From: an uncultured Verrucomicrobiota bacterium
GTDB taxonomy: Bacteria; Verrucomicrobiota; Verrucomicrobiia; Limisphaerales; UBA9464
Assembly (NCBI GenBank): GCA_903910585.1
Contig: CAIWAH010000134.1
Span: 1 to 43,320 of the forward strand
DNA length: 43,320 bases
Direction: 5' to 3'
Below the pieces are notes generated by a model, which searched no databases, was not told the DNA's origin, and saw only the letters and a list, made by a program, of their open reading frames with translations. Positions within the stretch are counted from its first letter, which is position 1. Each line of letters starts with the position of its first letter. Below are positions 26,940-35,034 of the stretch, in pieces. The translations under genes were made by a program, and so were the position numbers.

Positions 26940-28136
26940 TCACCGCTCGGCTGCCTGCACCAGCAGGCCGAGCGATGCCGTGTAACCGTGCAAAAAGTTC
27001 CGCGATCCGACCGGCCCAAGCTCGCCGTTGCAGAAAAATCCCGACAGGGCCAGCGGCCCAAGCTGTTCCTGAATCAGACCCGCATCGTGGTTCGGTTTCC
27101 CGAAGAGGCGGCGGCCGCGGCCATTGCAGATGCCGACGATGCCGCCATACACCGTCTGGCCCGCCAGTCGTTCCCGCGCGAGGGCGAGGCAGGCTCCGAG
27201 GTCTTCGGTGGCGGAGCCGGCATCACGCCGGTGGAACTGGATGGTCTGTCCCGGCCGCGGCAGGGCGCCGACCGCGATGACGCCGTTGCCGGGATCGGCA
27301 CCGAGAAGGTTGCGGACCAGGAAGTCGCCCCGGCGGAACTCGTCCCGGTATTCGCTGCTGGCGAAGCCGACGAACAGGTTGCCCTGGGCCTTTTCCTTCT
27401 CCGCATCGGTCAGGCCGTTGAACGTGTCCACCAGCACATGATAGGCGGGACGGTTGGCGATCTGCAGGATGAAGTTCCGATCCGCCCGGGTCACGGTCCA
27501 TGGCGTGCCGATGGGGGTGCAACCCTGGGAGATCACGCATTCCAGTTTCACGCCGCCGCCGACGCTGACCGCGACGAGGCCTTCCTCAAAAACCTCTCCG
27601 TTCAGGTAAACCTGGGTGCGCTGTTCCTCGAACATGCCCGAGGCGAGTCCGCCCACGGCCGGGACATCCGGGTAGGCGGCATTCCACGCCTTCAGCCAGG
27701 ACTCGCCGTCCATGTTGAACGGGTCGGCAAACACCAGCCAGCCGCGGGAATTGGTCGCGGGAACTCCCGTCCGGGCCTGCCAGTCCGCGGGTTCCACCAG
27801 TTCCTCCATCATCGCCTGGGTGAGGTGGACGGCCTTCAGTTCGCCGCCGGGCAGATGGAAAAGCTGCAGGACCAGCCCCGGCTGGTGTTCCAGTTCCTCC
27901 CCATTCGCGATCAGGCTCTGGCTGGAGCACCCGACCAAGAGCGGGACCCGGGCATGCAGGCGGATGACTTCGAGCACTTCCGCAGCCACCTCGAAGTAAT
28001 CCGGCGTCATGAAAATGACCCCGAGGCTGACCGCCGGCGCGTCGAGGCGGGCACGGAGGCATTCGGCCCACCGCTGCACCCGGGCCTCGTCCCAGGGCCC
28101 GGCAAAGTGGGCGGCCACCGCGTGCGGATGTTTCAT
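26940..28136 (-). CDS. FIST domain signal-sensing protein
   Basis: 398 residues from the ATG at 28136 (an ATG 30 nt upstream, giving ten more residues, is also possible). The whole protein is one FIST N/C pair. The N-terminal part (about 20-210) includes PLLVGCSSQSLI and the glycine-rich VGGLASG turn. The C-terminal part (about 220-375) includes GTPWTVTRAD, LLGADPGNGVIAVG and NGRGRRLFGKPNHD, ending in GFFCNGELGPVG. FIST domains are predicted small-ligand (possibly amino-acid) sensors, usually linked to chemotaxis or two-component genes. Here it stands alone, without a signal peptide, and heads a likely operon with trmB. Confidence 0.9.
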   Translation of the reverse strand: MKHPHAVAAHFAGPWDEARVQRWAECLRARLDAPAVSLGVIFMTPDYFEVAAEVLEVIRLHARVPLLVGCSSQSLIANGEELEHQPGLVLQLFHLPGGELKAVHLTQAMMEELVEPADWQARTGVPATNSRGWLVFADPFNMDGESWLKAWNAAYPDVPAVGGLASGMFEEQRTQVYLNGEVFEEGLVAVSVGGGVKLECVISQGCTPIGTPWTVTRADRNFILQIANRPAYHVLVDTFNGLTDAEKEKAQGNLFVGFASSEYRDEFRRGDFLVRNLLGADPGNGVIAVGALPRPGQTIQFHRRDAGSATEDLGACLALARERLAGQTVYGGIVGICNGRGRRLFGKPNHDAGLIQEQLGPLALSGFFCNGELGPVGSRNFLHGYTASLGLLVQAAER

Positions 28137-28192
28137 GGCTGAGAAGTAGCCCGGAGCCCGCCGCAAGCCAACCCAAAGCTCCCGACGCTAAG

Positions 28193-28223
28193 CGGCCCGG
28201 CGGAGTCTTCCTCCACCGGGCCG
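28193..28223 (-). terminator. Strong hairpin downstream of the cysteine-array gene
   Basis: Arms cggcccgg and ccgggccg, extended by tgga/tccg read on the minus strand, make a 12-bp stem around a 7-nt loop, about 43 nt after the stop at 28266. No U-run follows, so if it terminates transcription it is not a canonical intrinsic terminator. A second, weaker ccgcgg inverted pair lies at about 28222-28255. Confidence 0.4.
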
Positions 28224-28265
28224 CGGGTCTCATCCGCGGCGTGCCAGCCGCGGTTCATTGGGGCT

Positions 28266-31200
28266 TCAGTGCTCGAACCGGACCGGTTCGTGGAAGAGCT
28301 GGAAGAAGCACGGCTCCTTGATCAGCCGGAGCAGGTCGTCCTCGCGGCGTTTCAGGTCGGTGAAGAACCGCGGCGTGACGTGGTCGGCCGGGTCGAGCTT
28401 CGGCATGTTCCGGCCGGTGAGGAAGTCGCTGAGGGCGGCTTCCTGGCCCGCGGCGCGCGGGAACACGTGGGTGAAGGGCGTGCCGGTCTCGCCGGCATGG
28501 CAGCCGTTGCAGGTGTTCAGCGAGAACTTGTGCCGGACTTCGCCGGGGATGGTTCCGGTCGGCTGCGGGCCGTCCCAGAAGAAGTCCTTCGTGGGCATGG
28601 GGGCATCGCCACCGAGGAAGGGCTCGCGTTTGAACTGCAGCGGCACGACGTGCTTCTCGGCGAGGATGTCGCCGGCGTTGGCCAGACAGTAGTCCACGAT
28701 CTTCTGGCCGAAGTTCAGGTCGAAGTCGGGCGTCTGCTTCACGGTCACCTCGCGCAGCCAGCCCGCGTCGCTGTCGTTGTTGAACAGGCGCCACTCGCGC
28801 AGGTCCCACGGCTCGCGGAGCAGTTCATTCGCGCGGAGCTGGTTGAGCGCACTGAGGTTGGGCTTGCGGGATGGATCGGCCCCGGCCTTCGCGAACTGGT
28901 CGGTGATCGCCTGGAGCGCGGCGTTGAACGCGGTGCCGAACGGCTTCTGCGAGAGGGCATACCATTCGAGCGCGAACTGCTTGATCTCCGCGCAGGTGCG
29001 CTTGGGGATGCAGTATTCGAAGATCACCGTGAACTGCGAGGCGTCGCAGGAACTCTGGGTGACGCCGTCGCCGCCGCCGCCGTAACCGCCGCCCCCGCCA
29101 CCGGTCCGGCGCAGGCCGGGCACGAGGGCGAAGACGAACCGGCCTTCCCCGCCGATGCAGCTCGGGTTGCAGGGATCGCTGTCATTCACGCCGCCGTAGC
29201 CGGGGTTGCCGCGCAGGTCGAGGCGGTTGACGATGGCAAGCAGCCGGAACGGCGCGATGCCGAGGTCCAGCGGGGCACCGGGTCCGCCGCTGGCCTGTTC
29301 CCAGTCGGCGATCGCCTGGGCCACGATCTCGGGATTGCGATTCGTAACCCCGTCGAAGTTGATCGAGAGGTCGTGCTGCCACGACCGCAGCCAGCGGCGG
29401 GTGAATTCGCTCGGATCAATGCCCGTCGCGGACTGGTTGCACATGTCAATCATGAGCCGGCCGAAGGTCCAGGCACCGAGCTTGGTGCTGCGCTCAGGAT
29501 GGCACGGATCAAATGTGCGGGTCGGGTCCTCGACCACCGAGAGGTCGGTGACGAGCAGGCTCTTGCCCCAGAACGGCGGCCGGTTCAGGAAGTCGTCAAT
29601 CGGCAGTTCAATCTGGTTGGTTTCGCCCACCACGATGTTCGTGCAGGTGATGTTGGTGGTGAATACCACGTTGGTCAGGAAGACGTTCGTGAAGAACTCC
29701 TGCGGCGGCAGCGTGACCACGTTGGTGCGGCATTCCTCGACGAAGATGGGCGCCGGCGTCGGGTCCACGGTCACGTTGGTCGTGCAGACGAGCTCCAGAA
29801 CGGGAATCGGGGTGGGGTCCACCACGACATTGGTGGTGCAGACCAGCTCCCGCACCGGCGTCGGGCTGGGATTGGTGACGATGTTGGTCGTGCAGACGAG
29901 CTCGATGATGGGCTGCGGAGTCGGTTCGGTGAACACGTTCGTCGTGCACACCAGCTTTCGCACCGGCTCGCCGGGCAGCGTGATGACGACCTGCTCGCAG
30001 GCTACGTTGGTGATGAACTCCGGTGCGTCCTGGATCACGAACACGTTGGTCACGCATTCGCCCGGCAGGGTTGTCGTGGTGTTGATCACGACCGTTCCGT
30101 CGGCATTGGTCTTCACCTGCGTGGTGAAGGGCTGGTCGGTGATCAGGGTGGGGCAGACCACGTTGCTGACGAAGCGGAACGGATTGGCCACCAGGTTGGT
30201 GAAGCAGATGTTCGTCACGCCGGTGGTCGTGCCGGGATCAATGATGACCTCGTGGCACTCGACGTTGGTGAACACCCGGGCCGGGTGGAAGCCGACGACA
30301 TTTTCCTCGCAGGCGACGTTGGTCAGGAACAGGTCGCGGAAGCCGGTGATCTTCTCCTCGCACGCCACATTGGTCAGGAAGCCCTCGCGGAAACCGACCA
30401 CCTTGTTCTCGCAAAAGACATTCGTGAGCAGCCGCTCGCGGAAGCCCTTCTGGACCAGTTCGCAGAAGACGTTGGTCTGGGTTCCTCCCGGCAGGCTGAC
30501 GAGGCGGTTCGTGAGGATGACTTCCTCGCCGCGGATGACGTTGGTTCGGCAAAGTTCCTGAACCTTCACCGAGGCCGATCGGCGGGCGCTGGCCCGCGTG
30601 ATCTTGCCGTTCGGGCCGCTGCCGTTGAGGTCCGGGATCAGCCCGCGCCCGTCGAACGGCGAAGGATGCACCAGGATGGGCTCGCCCTTCAGGAAGGCCT
30701 CGAAGTCGAACAGGGTCGGCAGGATGCCGCTCTTGGCTTCGCGGCCGGAGAAGTTGCCCACCACCTGGAAGGCCGGAGGCAGGGACTTGATGAACTCGTT
30801 GGCCGCGATGAAGTCGTTTTCATCGATGAACATCGGCGCGGTGAACGTGCCGTCGCCGGCCGCGCGGTCGCCGGCCTGACCGTCGTCCCGGAAGACGAGC
30901 ACGCGTTCATCCTGGAGCAGCGGAAACACCGACGGCGGGTTCTGGCCGCCCTGGAGTTCCGCCTCGATGACCGCGTTGCCGTTGTCGGTGGTGGCCTTGC
31001 GGAGGAACGCGCGGGCGATCTTGAAGGGCCGCGACGGATCGCTTTTCACCAGCGGCATCGGGGCCGTGGGCACGCCGTTGTCCACGACGCGGAAGAACTT
31101 GTGGTCCGGCACCACCGGCACCGTCGAGGCGCTCTGCCGCAGGGTGGGTGCATCAATCGGCGCCCACGGGCCTGCCGGGGAAGGGGCCGCTTCGAGTTGG

Positions 31201-31361
31201 CCGCCCGAGTTCCAGTTCAGCCGCACCTGGCCGCCGAGGAATTCCGGCTGGGATAGCAGGGTGCCGGAAGTGACCGGGTCGGCGGCCTGGCTCAGCCCGG
31301 TCCAAGCGGCGGCCAAGGCCATCAGGACATGGCGCAGCCCGGATGAAGGGTGTGCATTCAT
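28266..31361 (-). CDS. Large secreted protein with periodic cysteine array and CxxCH motif
   Basis: 1031 residues. A signal peptide (about 1-27, ending GLSQAA) opens the protein. Residues 30-250 are beta-rich, with a segment GDGTFTAPMFIDENDF. Residues 271-573 hold sixteen cysteines (271, 300, 317, 334, 351, 369, 386, 403, 436, 455, 472, 490, 508, 526, 544, 573), most spaced by 17-18 residues, each beside a TNV/TNI triplet. A C-terminal domain (about 590-1031) contains DPCHPERSTKLGAWTFGRLM and AIVNRLDLRG, a Gly-rich loop (754-766), and a single CNGCH (951-955) suited to c-type heme attachment. It is preceded by 164 bp without a gene. I know no named family for the array; metal, disulfide or heme roles are inference. 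Confidence 0.85.
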   Translation of the reverse strand: MNAHPSSGLRHVLMALAAAWTGLSQAADPVTSGTLLSQPEFLGGQVRLNWNSGGQLEAAPSPAGPWAPIDAPTLRQSASTVPVVPDHKFFRVVDNGVPTAPMPLVKSDPSRPFKIARAFLRKATTDNGNAVIEAELQGGQNPPSVFPLLQDERVLVFRDDGQAGDRAAGDGTFTAPMFIDENDFIAANEFIKSLPPAFQVVGNFSGREAKSGILPTLFDFEAFLKGEPILVHPSPFDGRGLIPDLNGSGPNGKITRASARRSASVKVQELCRTNVIRGEEVILTNRLVSLPGGTQTNVFCELVQKGFRERLLTNVFCENKVVGFREGFLTNVACEEKITGFRDLFLTNVACEENVVGFHPARVFTNVECHEVIIDPGTTTGVTNICFTNLVANPFRFVSNVVCPTLITDQPFTTQVKTNADGTVVINTTTTLPGECVTNVFVIQDAPEFITNVACEQVVITLPGEPVRKLVCTTNVFTEPTPQPIIELVCTTNIVTNPSPTPVRELVCTTNVVVDPTPIPVLELVCTTNVTVDPTPAPIFVEECRTNVVTLPPQEFFTNVFLTNVVFTTNITCTNIVVGETNQIELPIDDFLNRPPFWGKSLLVTDLSVVEDPTRTFDPCHPERSTKLGAWTFGRLMIDMCNQSATGIDPSEFTRRWLRSWQHDLSINFDGVTNRNPEIVAQAIADWEQASGGPGAPLDLGIAPFRLLAIVNRLDLRGNPGYGGVNDSDPCNPSCIGGEGRFVFALVPGLRRTGGGGGGYGGGGDGVTQSSCDASQFTVIFEYCIPKRTCAEIKQFALEWYALSQKPFGTAFNAALQAITDQFAKAGADPSRKPNLSALNQLRANELLREPWDLREWRLFNNDSDAGWLREVTVKQTPDFDLNFGQKIVDYCLANAGDILAEKHVVPLQFKREPFLGGDAPMPTKDFFWDGPQPTGTIPGEVRHKFSLNTCNGCHAGETGTPFTHVFPRAAGQEAALSDFLTGRNMPKLDPADHVTPRFFTDLKRREDDLLRLIKEPCFFQLFHEPVRFEH
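29643..30551 (-). repeat. Coding repeats of the cysteine array (two repeat types)
   Basis: Within the 1031-residue protein, type A units of about 17 residues (TNVFCENKVVGFREGFL and relatives, residues about 297-390) are followed, after a spacer, by four type B units of 18 residues (LVCTTNVVVDPTPIPVLE and relatives, residues 470-541). The DNA copies are similar but not identical, so the array is diverged rather than freshly duplicated. Confidence 0.85.
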
Positions 31362-31525
31362 AGTCGAGGGTTTTGAATCTCCTTGGGAACCAATTCGGTT
31401 CCGCTCCCGCCGCCCAAAGGCTCAACCTCTCCGGACGGCTTGCGAGGCGAGAACGCAAACCGCGGGCCGTTCGCAAAAGTGAGGGAACCCCGGATTGACT
31501 GGGGCCTCACGGGTTGGCGGACCGA

Positions 31526-34180
31526 TCAGCGCAGGACGACCCGGGTTGGCCGGTCCAACTGGAGAATCAGCCGGCCCGTGTCGGGCTGAAATTCATGCGG
31601 TGGCTTCAGCTCAATCTCCCGGCCATCCAGCTCGACCCGCGGGGGACGGGTGAAGCCATTGATCAAAACAAACCAGGGCGACGCCGACCAACTGCTGACG
31701 CGAAAGCTCACCCAGCCGTCGCCTTCCTTCGCTTCGGTGATTGGACCCGGTGCATGGACCCTCCAGCCGGTCTTCCTGAAGTTGTGGAAGTCGTAAACCG
31801 GCGGTTCACCGTAGGCCTGCAACGCCAGCGGCAACAGCGTGGCCGGATTGATGGGCACCGGATTCCGGAACTGCGCCCGCAGGTCGAAGCTGTCCGGCAG
31901 CAGTCCCTGTTTGTCGGGTTCCGCGGCGGTGTGGGTGTGCTGGACCCCGGCCAGCGCGATGCCGTCGGCGAGGCGGACCCACGGTCCGGAATCATCATGC
32001 CGGGCCAGACGGCGCAGCGCATCCGCATAGACGAGTCCGCACCATTGCACCGGCAGGCCGATCCAGTTCGGTGCGATGAACTGGGTCGCACCTAGCACCG
32101 GCGTGGTCGAATAGACGCCTACGGGTTTCGGGTTCGGCGCGGTCAGATAAACGAACGGCACCCCGGTCCATGCCCAGTAGCGGGCTTCATCGAGAAAGGC
32201 GGGTTCGCCGGTCAGTTCATACCCGGTGGTGTAGGCCTGGCAGAGGTAGGCGCTGGCGAGGATGTCGGGCGTGTGCAGGGGCACTTCCCACGTCTGCGCC
32301 CCGCGGGGCACGGAGCCGTGAAAACGGTCCAGGGCCCGCAGCAACCGCAGGGCGTCGGCGATGAGCTGGCGGTCCCCGCAGAAGGTCGCCCGGTCGAAAG
32401 CGAGGGTCACAGCGGTGCCGGCGAGTCCGTTGGCTTCGCGAGACCAGTGCGTGGAACCCAACTCCGCCGCCGGTCCCGTCTCCGCGAAGGGCAGGGAACC
32501 GTCCGGCTGAAATCGCGCCACCAGCCGTCGCCCGTCTGCCAACGCGGTGGCGGCGTTTTCGGCGACTGCGCCGTAAACCAACGCGGGGGCGGGATGGCGC
32601 ACGTGCCCCACGGCCGCACTGTTGCGGGCGGCCGGTGCGACCAAGGCAAGCGAGGCCGCCGCCTGCCGGGTCAGCCGCCCGGCCAGCGCCTCATCACCGA
32701 CCTTCGGGGCGAGCCAGTTCATGTAAAATGCCGCATCAGCCGCCGGCGAGCTGGCGAAGGTTGGCCCGACCGCGTGCCGGAACCGGTCGCCGTCGCGGAT
32801 CGCGGAATCCAGCCAGCCGCGCGCCGAGAGACGGAAATACTCGACCGCGGAAAACTCCGGCGTTGGCAACGGCGGCAGGCCGCGGCGGGCGACGAATTCC
32901 TGCACCGCGGGGACAACGGTCGTTCCCGATCCGCCCAACAGAGTGGCCTTGGCGACCAGCGATTCGCCCGCACGAAGACGTTCGCCGTCGTAGGGCAGGG
33001 GGTTGCCGTCCTCTCGGTGTGCGGGATCGGCACCGGGAAAGACCAGCGCCATCACGCTGCCGCCCGACTTGAAGAGCCGGTCCGGGGAATCGTGCAGCGC
33101 GGCGAGGCGTGGACTGGTCTCCCACATCAACCCCGCCCAACGTTGGTCCGCGGCGAGAGCCATGAGCGGGAAGGTCAGCTTGAGCGAGTCCGGTAACTGC
33201 CGGCGGGACTGCGGGCCGCGCAGATCGCGCTCCGAGCTGCTTTCCTCGTTCTCCAGATACTCGACTCCGGCGAACAGGCCCTGGGTCTTGTTGGTGCCGA
33301 ACTCGGCGCCGAGACCCGGATGCAGGGTGAACAGCGGCAGAAACAGCACCGGGCGATCCCGGTCCACGGTGACCCGGGTTTCGACTTCGATTCCGCCCGT
33401 TCGCCGGGCCGGGGAAAACTGTTGCTCCACCCGCCACTCGGCGCCGCCGGCATCGCGCTGGCGGAAGGACACGCGGATACCATCGCGCTCGGCGACGACC
33501 TCGGCCGCGTTCGTCAACGTGAGCCATTGCGGCCGGTTGTCGTCGAGATAGCCGAGCAACGAGCGGGAGTTTCCGGCCGCGAAGGGCTTCCCGCCGACGC
33601 GCACCACGAAGGCGCCGAAGGCCGGGCCGTGGCTCAGCTCCAGCGCGCCGCTCCGGACCGTTGGCGCGGTCTCCGCCACCGACGGCACCGGCGGCGTGGG
33701 CCAGACCGGTGGAGTCACCAGCACCCGTGGCTCAAAGCTCATCCGCGCAAGGGTGCAGCTGCCGCGCTCGCCCGGAGGATCAATGCGGAGGTGATGAGCG
33801 GGGCCCAGCGCCGGCAGCGGCAGCCGGACGGTGGTCCACTCGCCGGCCGGCGCGACAAACCGCACCGAGCGTTCCTCCGTCGGGCCGGTGTTGAAAAAGA
33901 AGACCTGCCCGTTGCCGCCGGTCTCCGATTTGAGGCGCAGATTCAGCCAGAGCAGTTGTCCCGTCGGATAGTCCCGGGCTGGACCGAAAAAGTAGGGATC
34001 GCCGCCGGTGACCGTGACGCCGAGCCCTTCTGGACTGGGTGTCAGGGCGCAATCGTGCGGATTTACCCACGCTCTGGCCGTGCCGGCATCGGTGAAGTCG
34101 AATTCAGGAAAGTCCGTGGCCGCGACCCGCAAAACGAGCCCGACCCCGAGAATCCAACCCGTTATGTGTTCCGTGAACAT
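31526..34180 (-). CDS. Large secreted protein, possible alpha/alpha-toroid carbohydrate-active enzyme
   Basis: 884 residues from the ATG at 34180, which starts a signal peptide (TEHITGWILGVGLVLRVAAT). A further 181 in-frame residues upstream are Arg-rich, overlap the palindromic element and look non-coding. Residues about 22-150 form a beta-sandwich (VFFFNTGPTEERSVRF) like a carbohydrate-binding module. The middle has beta-strands (VRVGGKPFAAGNSRSLLGYL) and a MWETSP segment. The C-terminal half is helical with repeated Trp/Tyr/His-rich helices (TPDILASAYLCQAYTTGYEL, PFVYLTAPNPKPVGVYSTTP), as in six-hairpin glycosidases. No catalytic pair can be named. It is followed after 164 bp by the cysteine-array gene on the same strand. 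Confidence 0.75.
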   Translation of the reverse strand: MFTEHITGWILGVGLVLRVAATDFPEFDFTDAGTARAWVNPHDCALTPSPEGLGVTVTGGDPYFFGPARDYPTGQLLWLNLRLKSETGGNGQVFFFNTGPTEERSVRFVAPAGEWTTVRLPLPALGPAHHLRIDPPGERGSCTLARMSFEPRVLVTPPVWPTPPVPSVAETAPTVRSGALELSHGPAFGAFVVRVGGKPFAAGNSRSLLGYLDDNRPQWLTLTNAAEVVAERDGIRVSFRQRDAGGAEWRVEQQFSPARRTGGIEVETRVTVDRDRPVLFLPLFTLHPGLGAEFGTNKTQGLFAGVEYLENEESSSERDLRGPQSRRQLPDSLKLTFPLMALAADQRWAGLMWETSPRLAALHDSPDRLFKSGGSVMALVFPGADPAHREDGNPLPYDGERLRAGESLVAKATLLGGSGTTVVPAVQEFVARRGLPPLPTPEFSAVEYFRLSARGWLDSAIRDGDRFRHAVGPTFASSPAADAAFYMNWLAPKVGDEALAGRLTRQAAASLALVAPAARNSAAVGHVRHPAPALVYGAVAENAATALADGRRLVARFQPDGSLPFAETGPAAELGSTHWSREANGLAGTAVTLAFDRATFCGDRQLIADALRLLRALDRFHGSVPRGAQTWEVPLHTPDILASAYLCQAYTTGYELTGEPAFLDEARYWAWTGVPFVYLTAPNPKPVGVYSTTPVLGATQFIAPNWIGLPVQWCGLVYADALRRLARHDDSGPWVRLADGIALAGVQHTHTAAEPDKQGLLPDSFDLRAQFRNPVPINPATLLPLALQAYGEPPVYDFHNFRKTGWRVHAPGPITEAKEGDGWVSFRVSSWSASPWFVLINGFTRPPRVELDGREIELKPPHEFQPDTGRLILQLDRPTRVVLR

Positions 34181-34356
34181 GCCTGGAACAGGCTGACGGT
34201 GCCCGGGCCCGTTTGCATCAATGTTCCCACGGCCTCGCCAAGGAAAGGCTGGTGCCATGAAGTGGAATTGCCGGCTCACGGTCAGGCGGAGTTCACCCGA
34301 TTGCGCCAGCAGGTTCTTCCGCGAGACCGTGACCTGATTCTTGTGGGCCTGTGATA

Positions 34357-34467
34357 CCATTTCCCAAATGGCACCCGGTAAATGCCGTGGGCGGGTTGCC
34401 TTGCAACCCGCGGCGGTTTCCGGGAGAAACCGCCCACCGTTTGGACTGATTCTCTTTGGGAAATGGG
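34357..34467. repeat. 111-bp palindromic element with internal hairpins
   Basis: Perfect 12-bp outer arms (ccatttcccaaa at 34357-34368, tttgggaaatgg at 34456-34467) enclose a middle stem gtgggcgg/ccgcccac (34387-34394, 34430-34437). Inside lie two hairpins, gcgggttgc/gcaacccgc (34391-34399, 34403-34411) and gcggtttc/gaaaccgc (34413-34420, 34426-34433). The middle stem shares bases with the hairpins, so alternative folds are possible. It resembles a non-autonomous MITE/REP-type element. Confidence 0.75.
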
Positions 34468-34698
34468 ATGAGACGACCGGATGCCGCACCTGATCTCCCG
34501 GCAGTTTTGTTGACGCTTTTTCCGCGTAGGCCGGACCGGCGAATTTTGCCTGCACCGGGTCGGTTGCGAAATCTGGCCGTTCGCCCCCAGGGCAGCGGAC
34601 GCACTTGGAGTGCACAGTCCATGAAGCTGCGAGTCGGCGCACAGGTTGTGCCCGTTCTTCCGGTTTCGACCGCAAGTGCGAAAAGGTAGCCCTTGGGA

Positions 34699-34714
34699 GG
34701 CGGCAAAAGCCGCC
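34699..34714. repeat. Short GC hairpin
   Basis: ggcggc and gccgcc pair around an AAAA loop. It lies in the gene-free strip 320 bp before the giant gene, without a T-run, so a terminator role is unlikely. Confidence 0.5.
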
Positions 34715-35034
34715 GCGCCGCATTGCCGGTGCGGTGGGGGAATTCCGTTGAATTGGAGTTGAAACACCAGGGGCGCGTTTCCGGGGTTTGCTTTGTGGCG
34801 GCGGGTGACCTGCCGACAGAGCTGCGGTCGTATCCGGACAAATACGCCCCCAAGTCCGCCAAACACCGAGAAATCTACTTGCAGAACCGGGAACGATCGG
34901 CGCCTAGTTGATTGGGTCATCCACAAGCCAGGTCTTTGCGGGTAGGACTTTCGGACGGTGAGTGGTGAAGTGACCTCCAAGACTTCCTGTTTGAACGCGT
35001 CACGGTGCCCTCCCGGCGTAACCCTGCTCCTTCC

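Larger units (their letters stand above)
34181..35034. other. Gene-free stretch with palindromic repeats
   Basis: No convincing gene is seen in these 854 bp between two divergent secreted-protein genes. It contains the 111-bp palindromic element (34357-34467), a small hairpin ggcggc/gccgcc (34699-34714), and around 34570-34640 a segment with a gcact/agtgc palindrome that looks like a worn interspersed repeat. Both flanking promoters should lie here, but no clear -35/-10 pairs were found. Confidence 0.6.

Noticed and set aside
28269..31256. 995-codon plus-strand open frame opposite the cysteine-array gene
   Set aside because: The minus-strand frame has a signal peptide, regular Cys repeats and CxxCH; the plus reading is a low-complexity shadow.
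34282..34980. Possible minus-strand genes in the gap before the giant gene
   Set aside because: They run through the palindromic element and have no domain, start context or sensible composition.
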